Shown: in pieces, positions 25,006-33,702 of the stretch
Layout: the number at the start of each line of letters is the position of its first letter
How positions within the stretch are numbered: position 1 is the first letter of the stretch
NCBI GenBank assembly: GCA_963833495.1
Contig: CAWHYJ010000011.1
Coordinates: 1-64,000 of the forward strand
Direction: 5' to 3'
Source of the DNA: Fodinibacter sp963833495
GTDB lineage: Bacteria > Actinomycetota > Actinomycetes > Actinomycetales > Dermatophilaceae
DNA: 64,000 bases
Program-made: the position numbers and the translations under genes
Notes under the pieces: model-generated
Seen by the model: the letters and a program-made list of their open reading frames with translations, nothing else
Told to the model about the DNA's origin: nothing
Database searches by the model: none

Positions 25006-28000
25006 TCAGCCGCGCACCAGCGCCGGTCGGGGGTGCCCGTCGTCCTCGACGGCCGGCAGGCCAAGCCACAGCCCGCGGTCACCGCCGAGGTGAGTGGCGA
25101 CGAACTGGTCGAACGGCACCGGTTCGCCGATCAGGTAGCCCTGGGCGTAGTCGGCACCCAGCTCGCGCACCACGCTCAGCGCGCCCTCGTCGGTGACGAA
25201 CTCGGCGACGGTGCGCTTGCCGAGCGCGCGGGCGATGCCGATGACCGAGCGCAGGATGGCCCGGTCGACCGCCGAGTCGGCGGCTCCCTTCACGAACTCC
25301 CCGTCGATCTTGATCATGTCGAAGCTGAGGTGCTTGAGGTAGTAGAAGGAGCCGTACCCGGCGCCGAAGTCGTCGAGGGCGAACTCGACGCCCAGCGCGC
25401 GCAGCGGCTCCGCGAAGCGGTGGGCCGCCTCGAGGTCGGCGACCGCGGCGGTCTCGGTGACCTCGACGATCAGCCGGCTGGGGTCGACGCCCAGGTCGCG
25501 CAGCTCGCGCTCGAGGGTGAGCGCGATCGCCGGGTCGCCGATCGAGTGTGCCGACAGGTTGACCGCCAGCCGCATCGCCGGGTCGACCTCGAGCAGCCGG
25601 TGCAGCACCCGAACGCCCTGCCGCACGACCCAGTCGTCGACGGCGGGCGCGAGCCCCGCTCGCTCGGCGACACCGATGAACGCTCCGGGCGAGACGGGCA
25701 CGTCGCGGTCGACCAGGCGGATCAGCGCCTCGGCCCCGGTGACCCGGCCGGTGTCGAGGTGCAGCAGGGGCTGGAGGTAGAGCTCGAAGTCGTCGTTCTC
25801 CAGGGCTGCCTCGATGCGCGCCTTCCACTCCATCCGGGCACCCGATCGCGGCTGCACCGACCGGCTGTCGTCGAGCACGGCGAACCGGTCGCGGCCGGCA
25901 TCCTTCGCGTCGTACATGAGCATGTCGGCCAGGGCCAGCACGTCCTCGGCCCGCTCGTTCGCCGCGGCGAAGGTCACCACCCCGATGCTCGCCGTGACCC
26001 GTCGGTTGACGCCCTCGAGCGTGCGGCTGTTGGCGCGCACCCGCTCGACGACCACCTCGGCCACCCGCTCGGCCCCCCGGCGGTCGGCGTCCGGCAGCAG
26101 GATGGCGAACTCGTCGCCACCCAGCCGCGCCACCAGGTCGCCCTCGCGCAGCGAGCCGCGCAGCACGAGCGCCGTCGACACGATGAGCTCGTCGCCGGCG
26201 TCGTGGCCGCGGGTGTCGTTGACCTCCTTGAAGTGGTCGAGGTCGAGCAGCAGCAGGGCGCCGCGCGGGCCGGAGCGGGCACACAGGTCGAGGTGCTCGG
26301 CCAGCGCGGCGTCGAAGCGGCGGCGGTTGGGCAGCCCGGTGAGCACGTCGTGGTCGGCGAGGTGCGCCAGCCGCTGCTCGTAGCGTCGCCGCTCGGACAG
26401 GTCGACGACGTTGACCAGGATGACGTCGTCCTCGGCGCCCTGCGAGGAGATCACCCGGCTGGTGATGGCGACGTGCACGTCCTCGCGTCCGGGGCCGGGG
26501 ATGGTCCACTCCCCCACGACCCGCGAACCCGGTGCGGCGACCGCCCGGTGCAGGTGCTCGCCGATGTCGGCCCGGTGGTCGGGGCCCAGGTCGTCGAAGC
26601 TGCGCCCGACCAGGGCGTCGACGGAGCGGCCGGTGAGGCTGGCGAGTGAGGAGTTGACCTGCAGGATGCGACCGCGCATGTCGAGCACCGCCACCCCGTG
26701 CGGGGCGTCGGCGATGAGCCGCTCGGTGCGGGCGTGAGCCGCCTCGACGTCGTCGAGCCGGCGGTGCTCGTCGGTGACGTCGCGCAGCACGAGCAGGGCG
26801 CGGTCCGGCTGCGCGGTGATGCTGTCGTGCAGCGGCACGGCGTCGACCGAGACCAGCCGCGCCAGCCCGGTGGTCAGGTCGTCGGCCTCGACGACCAGTC
26901 CGCGCACCGTCTCCCCGTCGAGCGCGCGCCGCGAGGGCCGCTCCTGCGGGGGCAGCACCTGCCCGTCGCGCCGGCGACGCGGTGGCACGGCAGCGGCATC
27001 CAGCGCGCCGGGCGACGCCGTGGAGCCCGCCAGCCAGCGTCGGGCCGCCTGGTTGTGCAGCAGCACGGTGCCGTCGCGGTCCATGACGACGAGGGCGTCG
27101 GGAATGGTCTCGGTGATGACCCGCAGGTCCTCGGCCTGGCGCCGCGACCTCCGCCCCGCCGCGGCGGCGTCGGCCACCAGCACGTCACGCTCCCACTGCA
27201 CCGTGGACAGCACCAGGCTGAGCAGGGTGGCCAGCATCATGAACGCCTCGAGGGTGAGCAGCTCGCCCGCCACGTCGCTGACGTCACCGAACGGGGTGCC
27301 ATCGGTGGCGACGGCCAGGGCCAGGGTGACGACCGCAGTGATCGTGCCCTGCAACGTGGCCAGCGGGATCGGCAGCCGCAGACCGCCCCAGACGAGGACG
27401 GCGAGCGGCAGGAAGGACAGTGAGCTGCTGCGGCCGGGCCCGAGCACCAGCCAGAGCACCGCCAGTGAGGCGATCAGCACGGGCACCGCCTCGACGAGGT
27501 GGCGACGGTGGACGAGGTCGCGCGCACCGCGAACCGCGAGGCCGGTGCCTGCGACGATGACGATCGCGGCGCCGTTGCGCAGCAGCCAGCCCAGGAGCAG
27601 CTCGCCCGTCACCGGGATGCGGCCGAGGGCCAGGGCGGCCATGCCGAAGGCCGCGCTCGCCACCGTGGCCAGGGTCGTGGCGAGCACGAACCGGCCGACG
27701 TCACCGAGCCGGCGCAAGGGCGCCGCGCCCGCCCCGGCCCACACCAGCGGGGGCGCCGACGAACGGGCCGTCAGGCGGCGGTACGCGACGGCGGTGCCGA
27801 CGGAGTTGACGACGTTCGCCACGCCCAGGGCGAGGGCCGTGGCGAGCGGGATGCCGGTCAGGGCCAGCCCGGCGGCGCTCATCACCCAGATCGAGGCCGC
27901 GAGCAGGAGCACCTGTCGGCGTCCGGTGGTCACCAGTGCCCAGAGGGCCCCCACCCCGGCGGCCGGCCAGAACAATGCCAGGCCGGTGTCGGGCAGCACG

Positions 28001-28062
28001 ATGAGGCGACCGACGGCCACGGCGAGCGCGTAGGCGACCCCGTACGCCAGCATCCGGCCCAC
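25006..28062 (-). CDS. MASE1-PAS-GGDEF-EAL cyclic-di-GMP enzyme
   Basis: 1018-residue membrane protein. Residues 1-275 have about eight helices in MASE1 arrangement (YGVAYALAVAVGRLIVLPDT ... LALFWPAAGVGALW). Two PAS-like modules follow (about 310-430 and 440-560). The diguanylate cyclase domain has the intact A-site RLGGDEFAILL near residue 648. The phosphodiesterase domain has the EAL motif (GAEALIRLVD) near 779 with the ...DDFGAGYGSFYYLKHL segment also present. Both active sites look complete, so the protein could make and break c-di-GMP. It begins divergently from the DUF1905 gene. Confidence 0.92.
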   Translation of the reverse strand: MGRMLAYGVAYALAVAVGRLIVLPDTGLALFWPAAGVGALWALVTTGRRQVLLLAASIWVMSAAGLALTGIPLATALALGVANVVNSVGTAVAYRRLTARSSAPPLVWAGAGAAPLRRLGDVGRFVLATTLATVASAAFGMAALALGRIPVTGELLLGWLLRNGAAIVIVAGTGLAVRGARDLVHRRHLVEAVPVLIASLAVLWLVLGPGRSSSLSFLPLAVLVWGGLRLPIPLATLQGTITAVVTLALAVATDGTPFGDVSDVAGELLTLEAFMMLATLLSLVLSTVQWERDVLVADAAAAGRRSRRQAEDLRVITETIPDALVVMDRDGTVLLHNQAARRWLAGSTASPGALDAAAVPPRRRRDGQVLPPQERPSRRALDGETVRGLVVEADDLTTGLARLVSVDAVPLHDSITAQPDRALLVLRDVTDEHRRLDDVEAAHARTERLIADAPHGVAVLDMRGRILQVNSSLASLTGRSVDALVGRSFDDLGPDHRADIGEHLHRAVAAPGSRVVGEWTIPGPGREDVHVAITSRVISSQGAEDDVILVNVVDLSERRRYEQRLAHLADHDVLTGLPNRRRFDAALAEHLDLCARSGPRGALLLLDLDHFKEVNDTRGHDAGDELIVSTALVLRGSLREGDLVARLGGDEFAILLPDADRRGAERVAEVVVERVRANSRTLEGVNRRVTASIGVVTFAAANERAEDVLALADMLMYDAKDAGRDRFAVLDDSRSVQPRSGARMEWKARIEAALENDDFELYLQPLLHLDTGRVTGAEALIRLVDRDVPVSPGAFIGVAERAGLAPAVDDWVVRQGVRVLHRLLEVDPAMRLAVNLSAHSIGDPAIALTLERELRDLGVDPSRLIVEVTETAAVADLEAAHRFAEPLRALGVEFALDDFGAGYGSFYYLKHLSFDMIKIDGEFVKGAADSAVDRAILRSVIGIARALGKRTVAEFVTDEGALSVVRELGADYAQGYLIGEPVPFDQFVATHLGGDRGLWLGLPAVEDDGHPRPALVRG

Positions 28063-28261
28063 GAGGGTCCCCCCTTCCGCTCCCAGACTGCTCGAAACCC
28101 CCTGCCGACTTCAGTATGGACGCCCGGCGTGGTGGGCGAAGGGGAACGATTGGGTGCGGGACGACCGGCGCGGCCGTCACCGGCGCCGGCCGGCCGCGCC
28201 GGTGCGGCGGGCGAACCCCGGATGCCGCCCGCCGACCGCGGGCGGGCGCCATACTGCTGCG

Positions 28262-28696
28262 ATGGACTTCACGACCGAGCTCGAGGCGACCGGCGGCACC
28301 ACGACCGGGTTCGCCGTTCCCGACGAGGTGGTGGAGGCCCTCGGCGCCGGCCGCCGGCCCAAGGTGGTCGCCACCGTGCAGGGTCACACCTGGCGCACCA
28401 GCATCGCCTTCATGGGCGGGCGCTTCCTGCTCGGGGCGAGCGCCGCGGTGCGTGAGGCTGCCGGCCTGGCCGCCGGGCAGACCTGTGCCGTGACCGTCGA
28501 GCTCGACACGGCGCCGCGCACGGTCGAGGTGCCCGACGACCTGGCCGCGGCGCTGGCGGCATCCCCCGATGCGGCCGCGGGCTGGGCCCGGCTCACCTAC
28601 AGCCAGCAGCGCCAGCACGCCGAGGCGGTGCTGGCGGCCAAGAAGCCCGAGACTCGCGAGCGCCGGGTCACCACCATCGTCGCCGGGCTGGGATGA
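28262..28696 (+). CDS. DUF1905 / YdeI-type protein
   Basis: 144 residues. The DUF1905 part is FTTELEATGGTTTGFAVPDE ... HTWRTSIAFMGGRFLLGAS. The C-terminal YdeI/OmpD-associated motif is GWARLTYSQQRQHAEAVLAA then KKPETRERRV. Function of the family is not established. ATG at 28262 lies 6 nt after a CATACT -10 box, suggesting a leaderless message. It overlaps the macrodomain gene by 4 bp (ATGA). Confidence 0.85.
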   Translation: MDFTTELEATGGTTTGFAVPDEVVEALGAGRRPKVVATVQGHTWRTSIAFMGGRFLLGASAAVREAAGLAAGQTCAVTVELDTAPRTVEVPDDLAAALAASPDAAAGWARLTYSQQRQHAEAVLAAKKPETRERRVTTIVAGLG

Positions 28697-29220
28697 CGAC
28701 CATCGAGGCCGTGCGCGGCGACCTCACCACCGAGCACGTCGACGCGATCGTCAACGCCGCCAACTCCGCGCTGCTCGGCGGCGGTGGGGTCGACGGGGCC
28801 ATCCACGCGGCCGCAGGCCCGGCCCTGCTGCGCGAGTGCCGCGAGCTGCGGCGCACCAGCCTGCCCGCTGGCCTCGACGTCGGGGATGCCGTGGCCACCG
28901 GCGCGGGCGACCTGCCGTGCCGCTGGGTGGTGCATACGGTTGGCCCGAACCGGCACGCCGGCCAGACCGACCCTGCCTTGCTGGCCTCGTGCTTCGCGCG
29001 CAGCCTCGCCGTGGCCCGCGAGGTGGGCGCGCGCACCGTGGCGTTCCCGGCGGTGAGCGCCGGCGTCTACGGCTGGGACGTGCGTGAGGTGGCTCGGGTG
29101 GCGGTGCACACAGTGCATCAGGAGTGCGCCGCGCACGACGACATCGACCTGGTGCGGTTCGTGCTGTTCAACGACGCGTCGCTGGCTGCCTTCCAGGCCG
29201 CGCTCGCCGACCGGCCCTGA
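28693..29220 (+). CDS. Macrodomain protein (O-acetyl-ADP-ribose deacetylase type)
   Basis: 175 residues with all parts of the YmdB/MacroD fold: VDAIVNAANSALLGGGGVDG (ADP-ribose loop with catalytic Asn), IHAAAGPALLREC, WVVHTVGP, and VAFPAVSAGVYGWD (phosphate loop). It probably hydrolyses O-acetyl-ADP-ribose or mono-ADP-ribosyl groups. Start overlaps the preceding gene (ATGA), so the two are co-translated. Confidence 0.93.
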   Translation: MTTIEAVRGDLTTEHVDAIVNAANSALLGGGGVDGAIHAAAGPALLRECRELRRTSLPAGLDVGDAVATGAGDLPCRWVVHTVGPNRHAGQTDPALLASCFARSLAVAREVGARTVAFPAVSAGVYGWDVREVARVAVHTVHQECAAHDDIDLVRFVLFNDASLAAFQAALADRP

Positions 29221-29262
29221 CGCCTCGCTGCGGCCCAGGCCGCGCCCACGGGCCCGGGCACG

Positions 29263-29302
29263 CCTCGGCGCCCCGGACTTGCAGGGATCCGAGGCGCCGA
29301 GG
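29263..29302. terminator. Hairpin between convergent genes
   Basis: CCTCGGCGCC (29263-29272) and GGCGCCGAGG (29293-29302) pair perfectly around a 20-nt loop, between the macrodomain gene and the NlpC/P60 gene. Confidence 0.6.
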
Positions 29303-29367
29303 AGCAGTGGTGCGCGAGAAACGTCAGTGCACGGTGGTGAGTGCGCGGTCGTTTCGGGCGCGGTGGG

Positions 29368-30225
29368 TCAGAACCGGCCGTAGCCGCTGACTCCGGAGAA
29401 GATCGCGCGCTCCCGGGTGACCGTCCCGGGCTTGGCCGCGTCGATCATCATGCCCGGGCCGGTGTAGATGCCGACGTGGTAGGCCGGCGAGCCGAAGAAC
29501 ACCAGGTCGCCCGGCTTGGGGTTGCTGACCCGGGTCGCCGCCCGCTGCTGGGCCGAGGCCGTGCGCGGGATGGAGATGCCGGCCTTGCGGTAGACGTACG
29601 AGGTCAGACCCGAGCAGTCGAAGCCGGACGGTGTGGAGCCGCCGTAGACGTAGGGGATGCCGAGCAGGCCACGGGCGATGTTGACGACGCCGCTCGCCGA
29701 CTGCGCCGGGTTGCTGGTGCGCTTCACACTGCGGCTGGTCGTGGCGGTCGACTTGCTCGACCGGGTGGTCGACTTGCTCGACCGGGTGGTGCTGCGGCTC
29801 GCGACGGCCCGCTCGACGCGGGTGACGGTGGCCTGCACCTTCGGCTTCGGCTTGGGCTTGGGCTTGGGCTTGGCGACGGCCTTGACACCGTTGACGCCGA
29901 CCTGCTCGACGGCGACCGGGGCGGCCGCTGCGGGGGCGACCACGGCCGGGGCGAGCGCGAGGGCAGCCGGGGCGGCGGTGGGGGTGCTCACCTCGGCGCC
30001 GGGCGCCGCAGCGGCCGTCGTCGAGGTGGTCTTGGCGGGGGCGCGGTGCACAGGCGCGGCCTGGGCAGGGAGCGCGAAGGCTGCGACCAGGCCGCCGGAG
30101 GCGGCCAGGACCGCGGAGGCCTTGACGCTGGTCTCGCCGGCGCTCTTGACGATCGTCGAGAGCTCGGCCACGGGGTTGTAACGAACGGCGTCACGATGCC
30201 GCCCGGAGCGGGTGTCATTGACCAC
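29368..30225 (-). CDS. NlpC/P60 peptidoglycan endopeptidase, riboswitch-controlled
   Basis: 285-residue exported wall hydrolase. N-terminal signal region ends near AQAAP (about residue 57). A Pro/Lys linker (KPKPKPKPKPK, about 116-127) and a Ser/Arg-rich stretch follow. The NlpC/P60 domain covers about 180-285, with catalytic Cys in GFDCSGLTSYVYRKAG and His in AYHVGIYTGPG. It should cut stem-peptide D-Glu-mDAP type bonds. GTG start with GAGAGG 8 nt upstream. The leader is a c-di-AMP riboswitch and the promoter carries an MtrA-like box. The segment EQVG-V-N/A-GVKAVAKPKPKP is shared with the next wall protein upstream, so they are modular relatives. Confidence 0.92.
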   Translation of the reverse strand: MVNDTRSGRHRDAVRYNPVAELSTIVKSAGETSVKASAVLAASGGLVAAFALPAQAAPVHRAPAKTTSTTAAAAPGAEVSTPTAAPAALALAPAVVAPAAAAPVAVEQVGVNGVKAVAKPKPKPKPKPKVQATVTRVERAVASRSTTRSSKSTTRSSKSTATTSRSVKRTSNPAQSASGVVNIARGLLGIPYVYGGSTPSGFDCSGLTSYVYRKAGISIPRTASAQQRAATRVSNPKPGDLVFFGSPAYHVGIYTGPGMMIDAAKPGTVTRERAIFSGVSGYGRF

Positions 30226-30234
30226 AGGGGAAAC

Positions 30235-30416
30235 CTCTCAGTGCCTACGGGGTGAGCTGTCGGGTTCGGGCTGAGGTTGCCCGGCCGGCGACGGTCGCGA
30301 GGACCGGCGGCGACTTAACCCCAAGGAGACCGATGGTGCTGGGCTCCGAATGTGGTTCCCCCGCTCCTGCCAGGCGGTGGTGCGCTTTGACCTCTGCGGT
30401 GGTGGCAGGACTCGGC
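30235..30416 (-). promoter_or_regulatory. c-di-AMP (ydaO-yuaA) riboswitch
   Basis: Read on the minus strand the leader contains the class core blocks in order: GAGCGGGGGAACCA, TTGGGGTTAAGTCGCC, GGGCAACCTCAGCCCGAACC, CGACAGCTCACCCCGTAGGC and ACTGAGAGG just before the start codon. An outer stem GTCCTGCCACCACCGC / GCACCACCGCCTGGCAGGA region opens it. The match with B. subtilis ydaO is close from memory. High c-di-AMP normally turns such genes off; here it would lower NlpC/P60 hydrolase. Confidence 0.93.
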
Positions 30417-30456
30417 GTCCACCATGAGGACCCGCCCAGGGGAGGCGAGCCCGACG

Positions 30457-30497
30457 AACCTAACACGACCTGCTGGGAAAGTCACAAAAGGGTCACG
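30457..30497 (-). promoter_or_regulatory. Promoter of the NlpC gene with MtrA-like direct repeat
   Basis: The -10 box TAGGTT (minus strand, 30462-30457) is preceded, 18 bp upstream, by GTCACAAAAGGGTCACG (plus strand 30481-30497). This is two GTCACR half-sites with an 11-bp period, like sites reported for the actinobacterial response regulator MtrA. The wall-hydrolase gene at 30567-31373 has the same arrangement. Confidence 0.6.
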
Positions 30498-30507
30498 GAG
30501 AAATGCG

Positions 30508-30539
30508 GAGGACCGCCCACCATGCGGTGAGCGGTCCTC
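30508..30539 (-). terminator. Terminator of the ARB_07466-like wall protein
   Basis: GAGGACCGCCCAC (30508-30520) pairs with GTGAGCGGTCCTC (30527-30539) with one mismatch and a 6-nt loop, 27 bp past the stop of the minus-strand gene. Confidence 0.7.
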
Positions 30540-30566
30540 GCACGCCCCGTCGGAGGGTCGGTTGGG

Positions 30567-31373
30567 TCAGGGGTTGACCGTGACGTGCACGTGGTCGAAG
30601 TGGTTCGCGGTCGGTGACCCGCGGTCCTCCATCGGCTTCCAGCCCATGTCCGGGTCCCAGTAGCGCTGGCGCCAGATGAGGTACTTCACGTTGAACTGGC
30701 CGACGTGGGCCTGCACCCACGCGGCGATGCCGTCGCCCTGCGACTTGCTCGAGATCATGAAGTCGATGGCCTGGCCGGTACCGTGCTCACCGGCGTTGGC
30801 CCGGTAGCCCCCGATGGTGCCGAGGTGGAAGATCGAGTCGACCGCCGAGCACAGCCGCTCACCGTTGTTGTTCACGCCGATGTTGGCGCAGCGGCCGGAG
30901 ATGCTCGTGCTGTACGAGGTCTTGGGCGCTGCGGCCGACGACCCGCCCGAGGACTTCGTGGCCTTCGTGGCCTTCGCGGCCTGCGCGACCGGCTTCGGCT
31001 TCGGTTTCGGCTTCGGCTTCGGCTTGGGCTTGGCGACGGCCTTGACGCCCGCGACGCCGACCTGCTCGGGGACGACCGGAGCCGCGCCCTCGGGAGCGGA
31101 CACCGCCGGCGCGGCGGCGCTGCGGACGAAGGAGCGCGAGGCCGCCGGTGCGTCGGCACGTGCGGCCGAGGTGGTGGCGGCGGGCACGGCGAGGGCGAGG
31201 GCGGTCGGGCTGGCGTCGACGGGCAGCGCGAGCGCGACGGCTGCTCCGCCGAGCACGCCGACGGCGGCGAAGGCCTTGGCGGCCCAGGTCACGCTGAGGC
31301 GCGAGAAGCCGTCCGGGAGACGACGTACGGGGCCGGGAGCGCGGCGTCGACCAGGAGTCTGAGGACGTGACAC
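30567..31373 (-). CDS. Secreted cell-wall protein, ARB_07466-like / M15-like C-terminal domain
   Basis: 268 residues from GTG 31373. The open frame extends to GTG 31415, but that codon falls inside the predicted -10 box. Arg-rich start, signal helix (AAKAFAAVGVLGGAAVALAL), Ala-rich region, then PEQVGVAGVKAVAKPKPKPK, nearly the same linker as in the neighbouring NlpC protein. The C-terminal 110 residues (GTIGGYRANAGEHGTGQAID ... GWKPMEDRGSPTANHFDHVH) match the ARB_07466 fold, related to M15 peptidases, with possible metal ligands in EHGTGQAID and HFDHVH. Probably acts on or binds peptidoglycan. Confidence 0.82.
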   Translation of the reverse strand: MSRPQTPGRRRAPGPVRRLPDGFSRLSVTWAAKAFAAVGVLGGAAVALALPVDASPTALALAVPAATTSAARADAPAASRSFVRSAAAPAVSAPEGAAPVVPEQVGVAGVKAVAKPKPKPKPKPKPKPVAQAAKATKATKSSGGSSAAAPKTSYSTSISGRCANIGVNNNGERLCSAVDSIFHLGTIGGYRANAGEHGTGQAIDFMISSKSQGDGIAAWVQAHVGQFNVKYLIWRQRYWDPDMGWKPMEDRGSPTANHFDHVHVTVNP

Positions 31374-31414
31374 GAGGAGGTGGAGCCTTCCGGAGCGGGT
31401 AGGGATCCCCGACA

Positions 31415-31455
31415 CCGTAACGGGCTTCGGCGCCGGAAGTCACATTCCGGTAACG
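31415..31455 (-). promoter_or_regulatory. Promoter with MtrA-like direct repeat, same layout as at 30457
   Basis: -10 TACGGT (minus strand, 31420-31415). 18 bp upstream lies GTCACATTCCGGTAACG (31439-31455), i.e. GTCACA and GTAACG with an 11-bp period. The distance between -10 and box equals that in front of the NlpC gene. Confidence 0.55.
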
Positions 31456-31607
31456 GGAGATCTACGTGCAGTCCACGTCGCGGACACCCGCCGCAGCGCC
31501 CTGACCAGCGCGGATGCCGCTGGCCTGCGGGCGACCGACCCGGACCAGGATGAGACCCGGGTCACCGTGGCGCGAGCCGCCCCGGCCCCGCCCAGGTCCG
31601 GGTCGGG

Positions 31608-32306
31608 TCAGGTGGCCTGGACGAAGACGTGCGAAGCGATGTCGTCGGGCAGCGAGACGCCCGAGGACTCCTCGGCGCCGTCGCGGCAGGCGATGACCCG
31701 CACGCCCTCGCGGCGCACGCGCGCGGGCTGGCCCGGCATCAGGCCGGCCGCCGTGAGCAGGCCCAGCGCCTCGGAGTCGACCTGCACCGGCTCGCCGATC
31801 CGACGGACCACGACGGTGGCGGGCTCGGTGGCAGCGATGACGTCGAGCGTGATGAGGCCGTGGCGGAAGTCGGCCAGCTCGGTGAGGTCACCCAGCTCGT
31901 TCAGGCCCGGGATCGGGTTGCCGTAGGGCGACTCCGCGTGGTCGGGCAGCATCGCCAGAATCTTGCGCTCGACCCGCTCGGACATCACGTGCTCCCACCG
32001 GCACGCCTCGTCGTGCACGAACTCCCACTCGAGCCCGATGACGTCGCGCAGCAGCCGCTCGGCGATGCGGTGCTTGCGCATGACCCGGGTCGCGAGCGTG
32101 CGGCCGTGCTCGCTGAGCTCGAGGTGCCGGTCGCCGGCGACCTGCAGCAGGCCGTCGCGCTCCATGCGCGCCACCGTCTGCGAGACGGTGGGACCCGAGT
32201 GGCCGAGCCGCTCGGCGATGCGGGCGCGCAGCGGAGTGATGCCCTCCTCCTCGAGCTCGAAGATGGTGCGGAGGTACATCTCCGTGGTGTCGATGAGGTC
32301 CGTCAC
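31608..32306 (-). CDS. ideR: Iron-dependent repressor of the DtxR/IdeR family
   Basis: 232 residues. Winged HTH at 1-70 (LIDTTEMYLRTIFELEEEGI ... SGPTVSQTVARMERDGLLQV), dimerisation and metal-site domain at 71-140 (MRKHRIAERLLRDVIGLEWE, EACRWEHVMSERVE, with the His/Glu/Cys ligands of DtxR), C-terminal SH3-like domain. IdeR rather than MntR, because of the SH3 domain and the close resemblance to mycobacterial IdeR. GTG start lies 7 nt after a TAGGCT -10 box, so it is probably leaderless. Confidence 0.9.
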   Translation of the reverse strand: MTDLIDTTEMYLRTIFELEEEGITPLRARIAERLGHSGPTVSQTVARMERDGLLQVAGDRHLELSEHGRTLATRVMRKHRIAERLLRDVIGLEWEFVHDEACRWEHVMSERVERKILAMLPDHAESPYGNPIPGLNELGDLTELADFRHGLITLDVIAATEPATVVVRRIGEPVQVDSEALGLLTAAGLMPGQPARVRREGVRVIACRDGAEESSGVSLPDDIASHVFVQAT

Positions 32307-32310
32307 GCAG

Positions 32311-32326
32311 GTAAGCCTACGTTTAC
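32311..32326. promoter_or_regulatory. Inverted repeat over the ideR -10 region
   Basis: GTAAGCCTACGTTTAC is an imperfect palindrome that covers the -10 box (TAGGCT on the minus strand). It shares TAGGCTTACCT with the right half of the classical iron-box. Autoregulation is possible but the match is weak. Confidence 0.3.
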
Positions 32327-32353
32327 CCGGCGACACCCGGGATGCCGTTCTGC

Positions 32354-33592
32354 TCACGGCGCAGCGGGTCGCGTCTGTTCCTGGGCCGCCGCGGCGCGCC
32401 GGCGGGGGTCGTACTCGGGCACCCAGCGGGCCAGCCAGGCCCCGCCGACGAGGGTGAGCAGGCCGACCGTCACGCTGGCGGCACCGATGGTGGCGACCGC
32501 GGCGACAGCGCCCACCACCAGCGCGGCGCCGTTGTGGCCGACCAGCGAGATCAGCCGCCACACCCCGAGGAAGGGCGCGCGTCCGGCGGTGGGGGCGGCA
32601 TCCGCGCCCAGCGTCATCACGATGCCGGAGCCGAGGCCGTTGCCGACACCCATGAGCAAGGCCAGCGTCGCCACGCCGGCGACGGTGGTGGTGAACGGCA
32701 GGGCAAGGAGGCCGAGGCCGAGCAGCAGGGTCACCGGCACGGCCACCCACACTCGCCCCTTGCGATCCATCACGGTGCCGGCCGGGTAGAACAGCACCAC
32801 CTCGACGAGCGCGGCCGCGGCGAAGACGAGCGAGGTCTGGGCGGCGTCGAGCCCGATGTGCTCGGCCCACAGCGGCACCACGACCACCCGCGAGGACCGG
32901 GCCAGCCCGATGGCGAGCACGCCGAGCCCCACCGTCAGCAGCACCCGGCGGTTCTGCCGCACCACCTGCTTCACCGGCACTCGCACGTGCTGCGCGGAGA
33001 GCCGCTCGTGGTGGGCCCCCAGGTCGGGGGTGGCCAGGGCCAGCCCGGCCGCGAGCAGTCCCGCGACCACGGCCACGGCGAACGCCGCCTGCGGCCCCCA
33101 CCGCGCGACGACGGGTGCCCCGATGAGCGGCCCGACGAACAGGCCGATGCGGGTGACCCCACCCAGGGTCGACATCGCCCGGGCCCGCACCGCCACCGGG
33201 GCGGCGGCGGTCAGGTAGCTCTGCCGGGCCAGGAGGAAGATCGCGCCGGTGGGCCCCATGAGGCACACGGCCACGCCGAGGACCCACAACGACGGGGCGA
33301 CGAGCGCCAGCGCGCAGGCGACGGCATCCAGCGTGCCGGCGGCCACCAGTGCGCGGCGCTCCCCGATCCGCTCGACGAGCACGCCGGCGGGCACTGCGGC
33401 CGCGAACTCCGAGGCTGCGGTGAGGCCGACGAACAGCGCGGCGAGGCCGACCGAGGCCCCGAGCCCGCGGGCGCTCAGCGCCACCACCGGGAGCACGGCA
33501 CCGGCCCCGACCGACCAGAGCACCGAGGGACCGAACGCCGGCACGGCGATCCGCCGCAGCGAGAACTGCGCGTCCTCCCCCACCTGCGGCAC
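32354..33592 (-). CDS. MFS transporter with operator and leader hairpin
   Basis: 412 residues, 12 helices (FGPSVLWSVGAGAVLPVVAL, VLVERIGERRALVAAGTLDA with the inter-TM2-3 basic loop). Substrate unknown, likely an exporter. The open frame extends to 33769, but GAGGAGG 5 nt before GTG 33592 marks the start. The 5' region holds a perfect 10-bp hairpin (33611-33635) and, 110 bp up, a 20-bp palindrome. Confidence 0.83.
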   Translation of the reverse strand: MPQVGEDAQFSLRRIAVPAFGPSVLWSVGAGAVLPVVALSARGLGASVGLAALFVGLTAASEFAAAVPAGVLVERIGERRALVAAGTLDAVACALALVAPSLWVLGVAVCLMGPTGAIFLLARQSYLTAAAPVAVRARAMSTLGGVTRIGLFVGPLIGAPVVARWGPQAAFAVAVVAGLLAAGLALATPDLGAHHERLSAQHVRVPVKQVVRQNRRVLLTVGLGVLAIGLARSSRVVVVPLWAEHIGLDAAQTSLVFAAAALVEVVLFYPAGTVMDRKGRVWVAVPVTLLLGLGLLALPFTTTVAGVATLALLMGVGNGLGSGIVMTLGADAAPTAGRAPFLGVWRLISLVGHNGAALVVGAVAAVATIGAASVTVGLLTLVGGAWLARWVPEYDPRRRAAAAQEQTRPAAP

Positions 33593-33610
33593 ACCCACCT
33601 CCTCGTCCCA

Positions 33611-33635
33611 GCTTTCCCGCCCGGTGCGGGAAAGC
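33611..33635 (-). promoter_or_regulatory. Perfect leader hairpin before the MFS start
   Basis: GCTTTCCCGC (33611-33620) pairs with GCGGGAAAGC (33626-33635) around a 5-nt loop. It ends 19 bp ahead of the start codon, just before the ribosome site. It could modulate translation or act as an attenuator. Confidence 0.5.
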
Positions 33636-33702
33636 CTGCCTTCGCACCATGACGGTTCCGCTGCGGACTGCAACCTTCCGGTGCAGAGCTCCGGTCGAGC
33701 AT

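Noticed and set aside
30985..31040. Short tandem repeat GGCTTCGGCTTCGG as CRISPR or microsatellite switch
   Set aside because: It encodes the KPKPKP linker present in both wall proteins and is explained by protein structure; length variation cannot be judged from one sequence.
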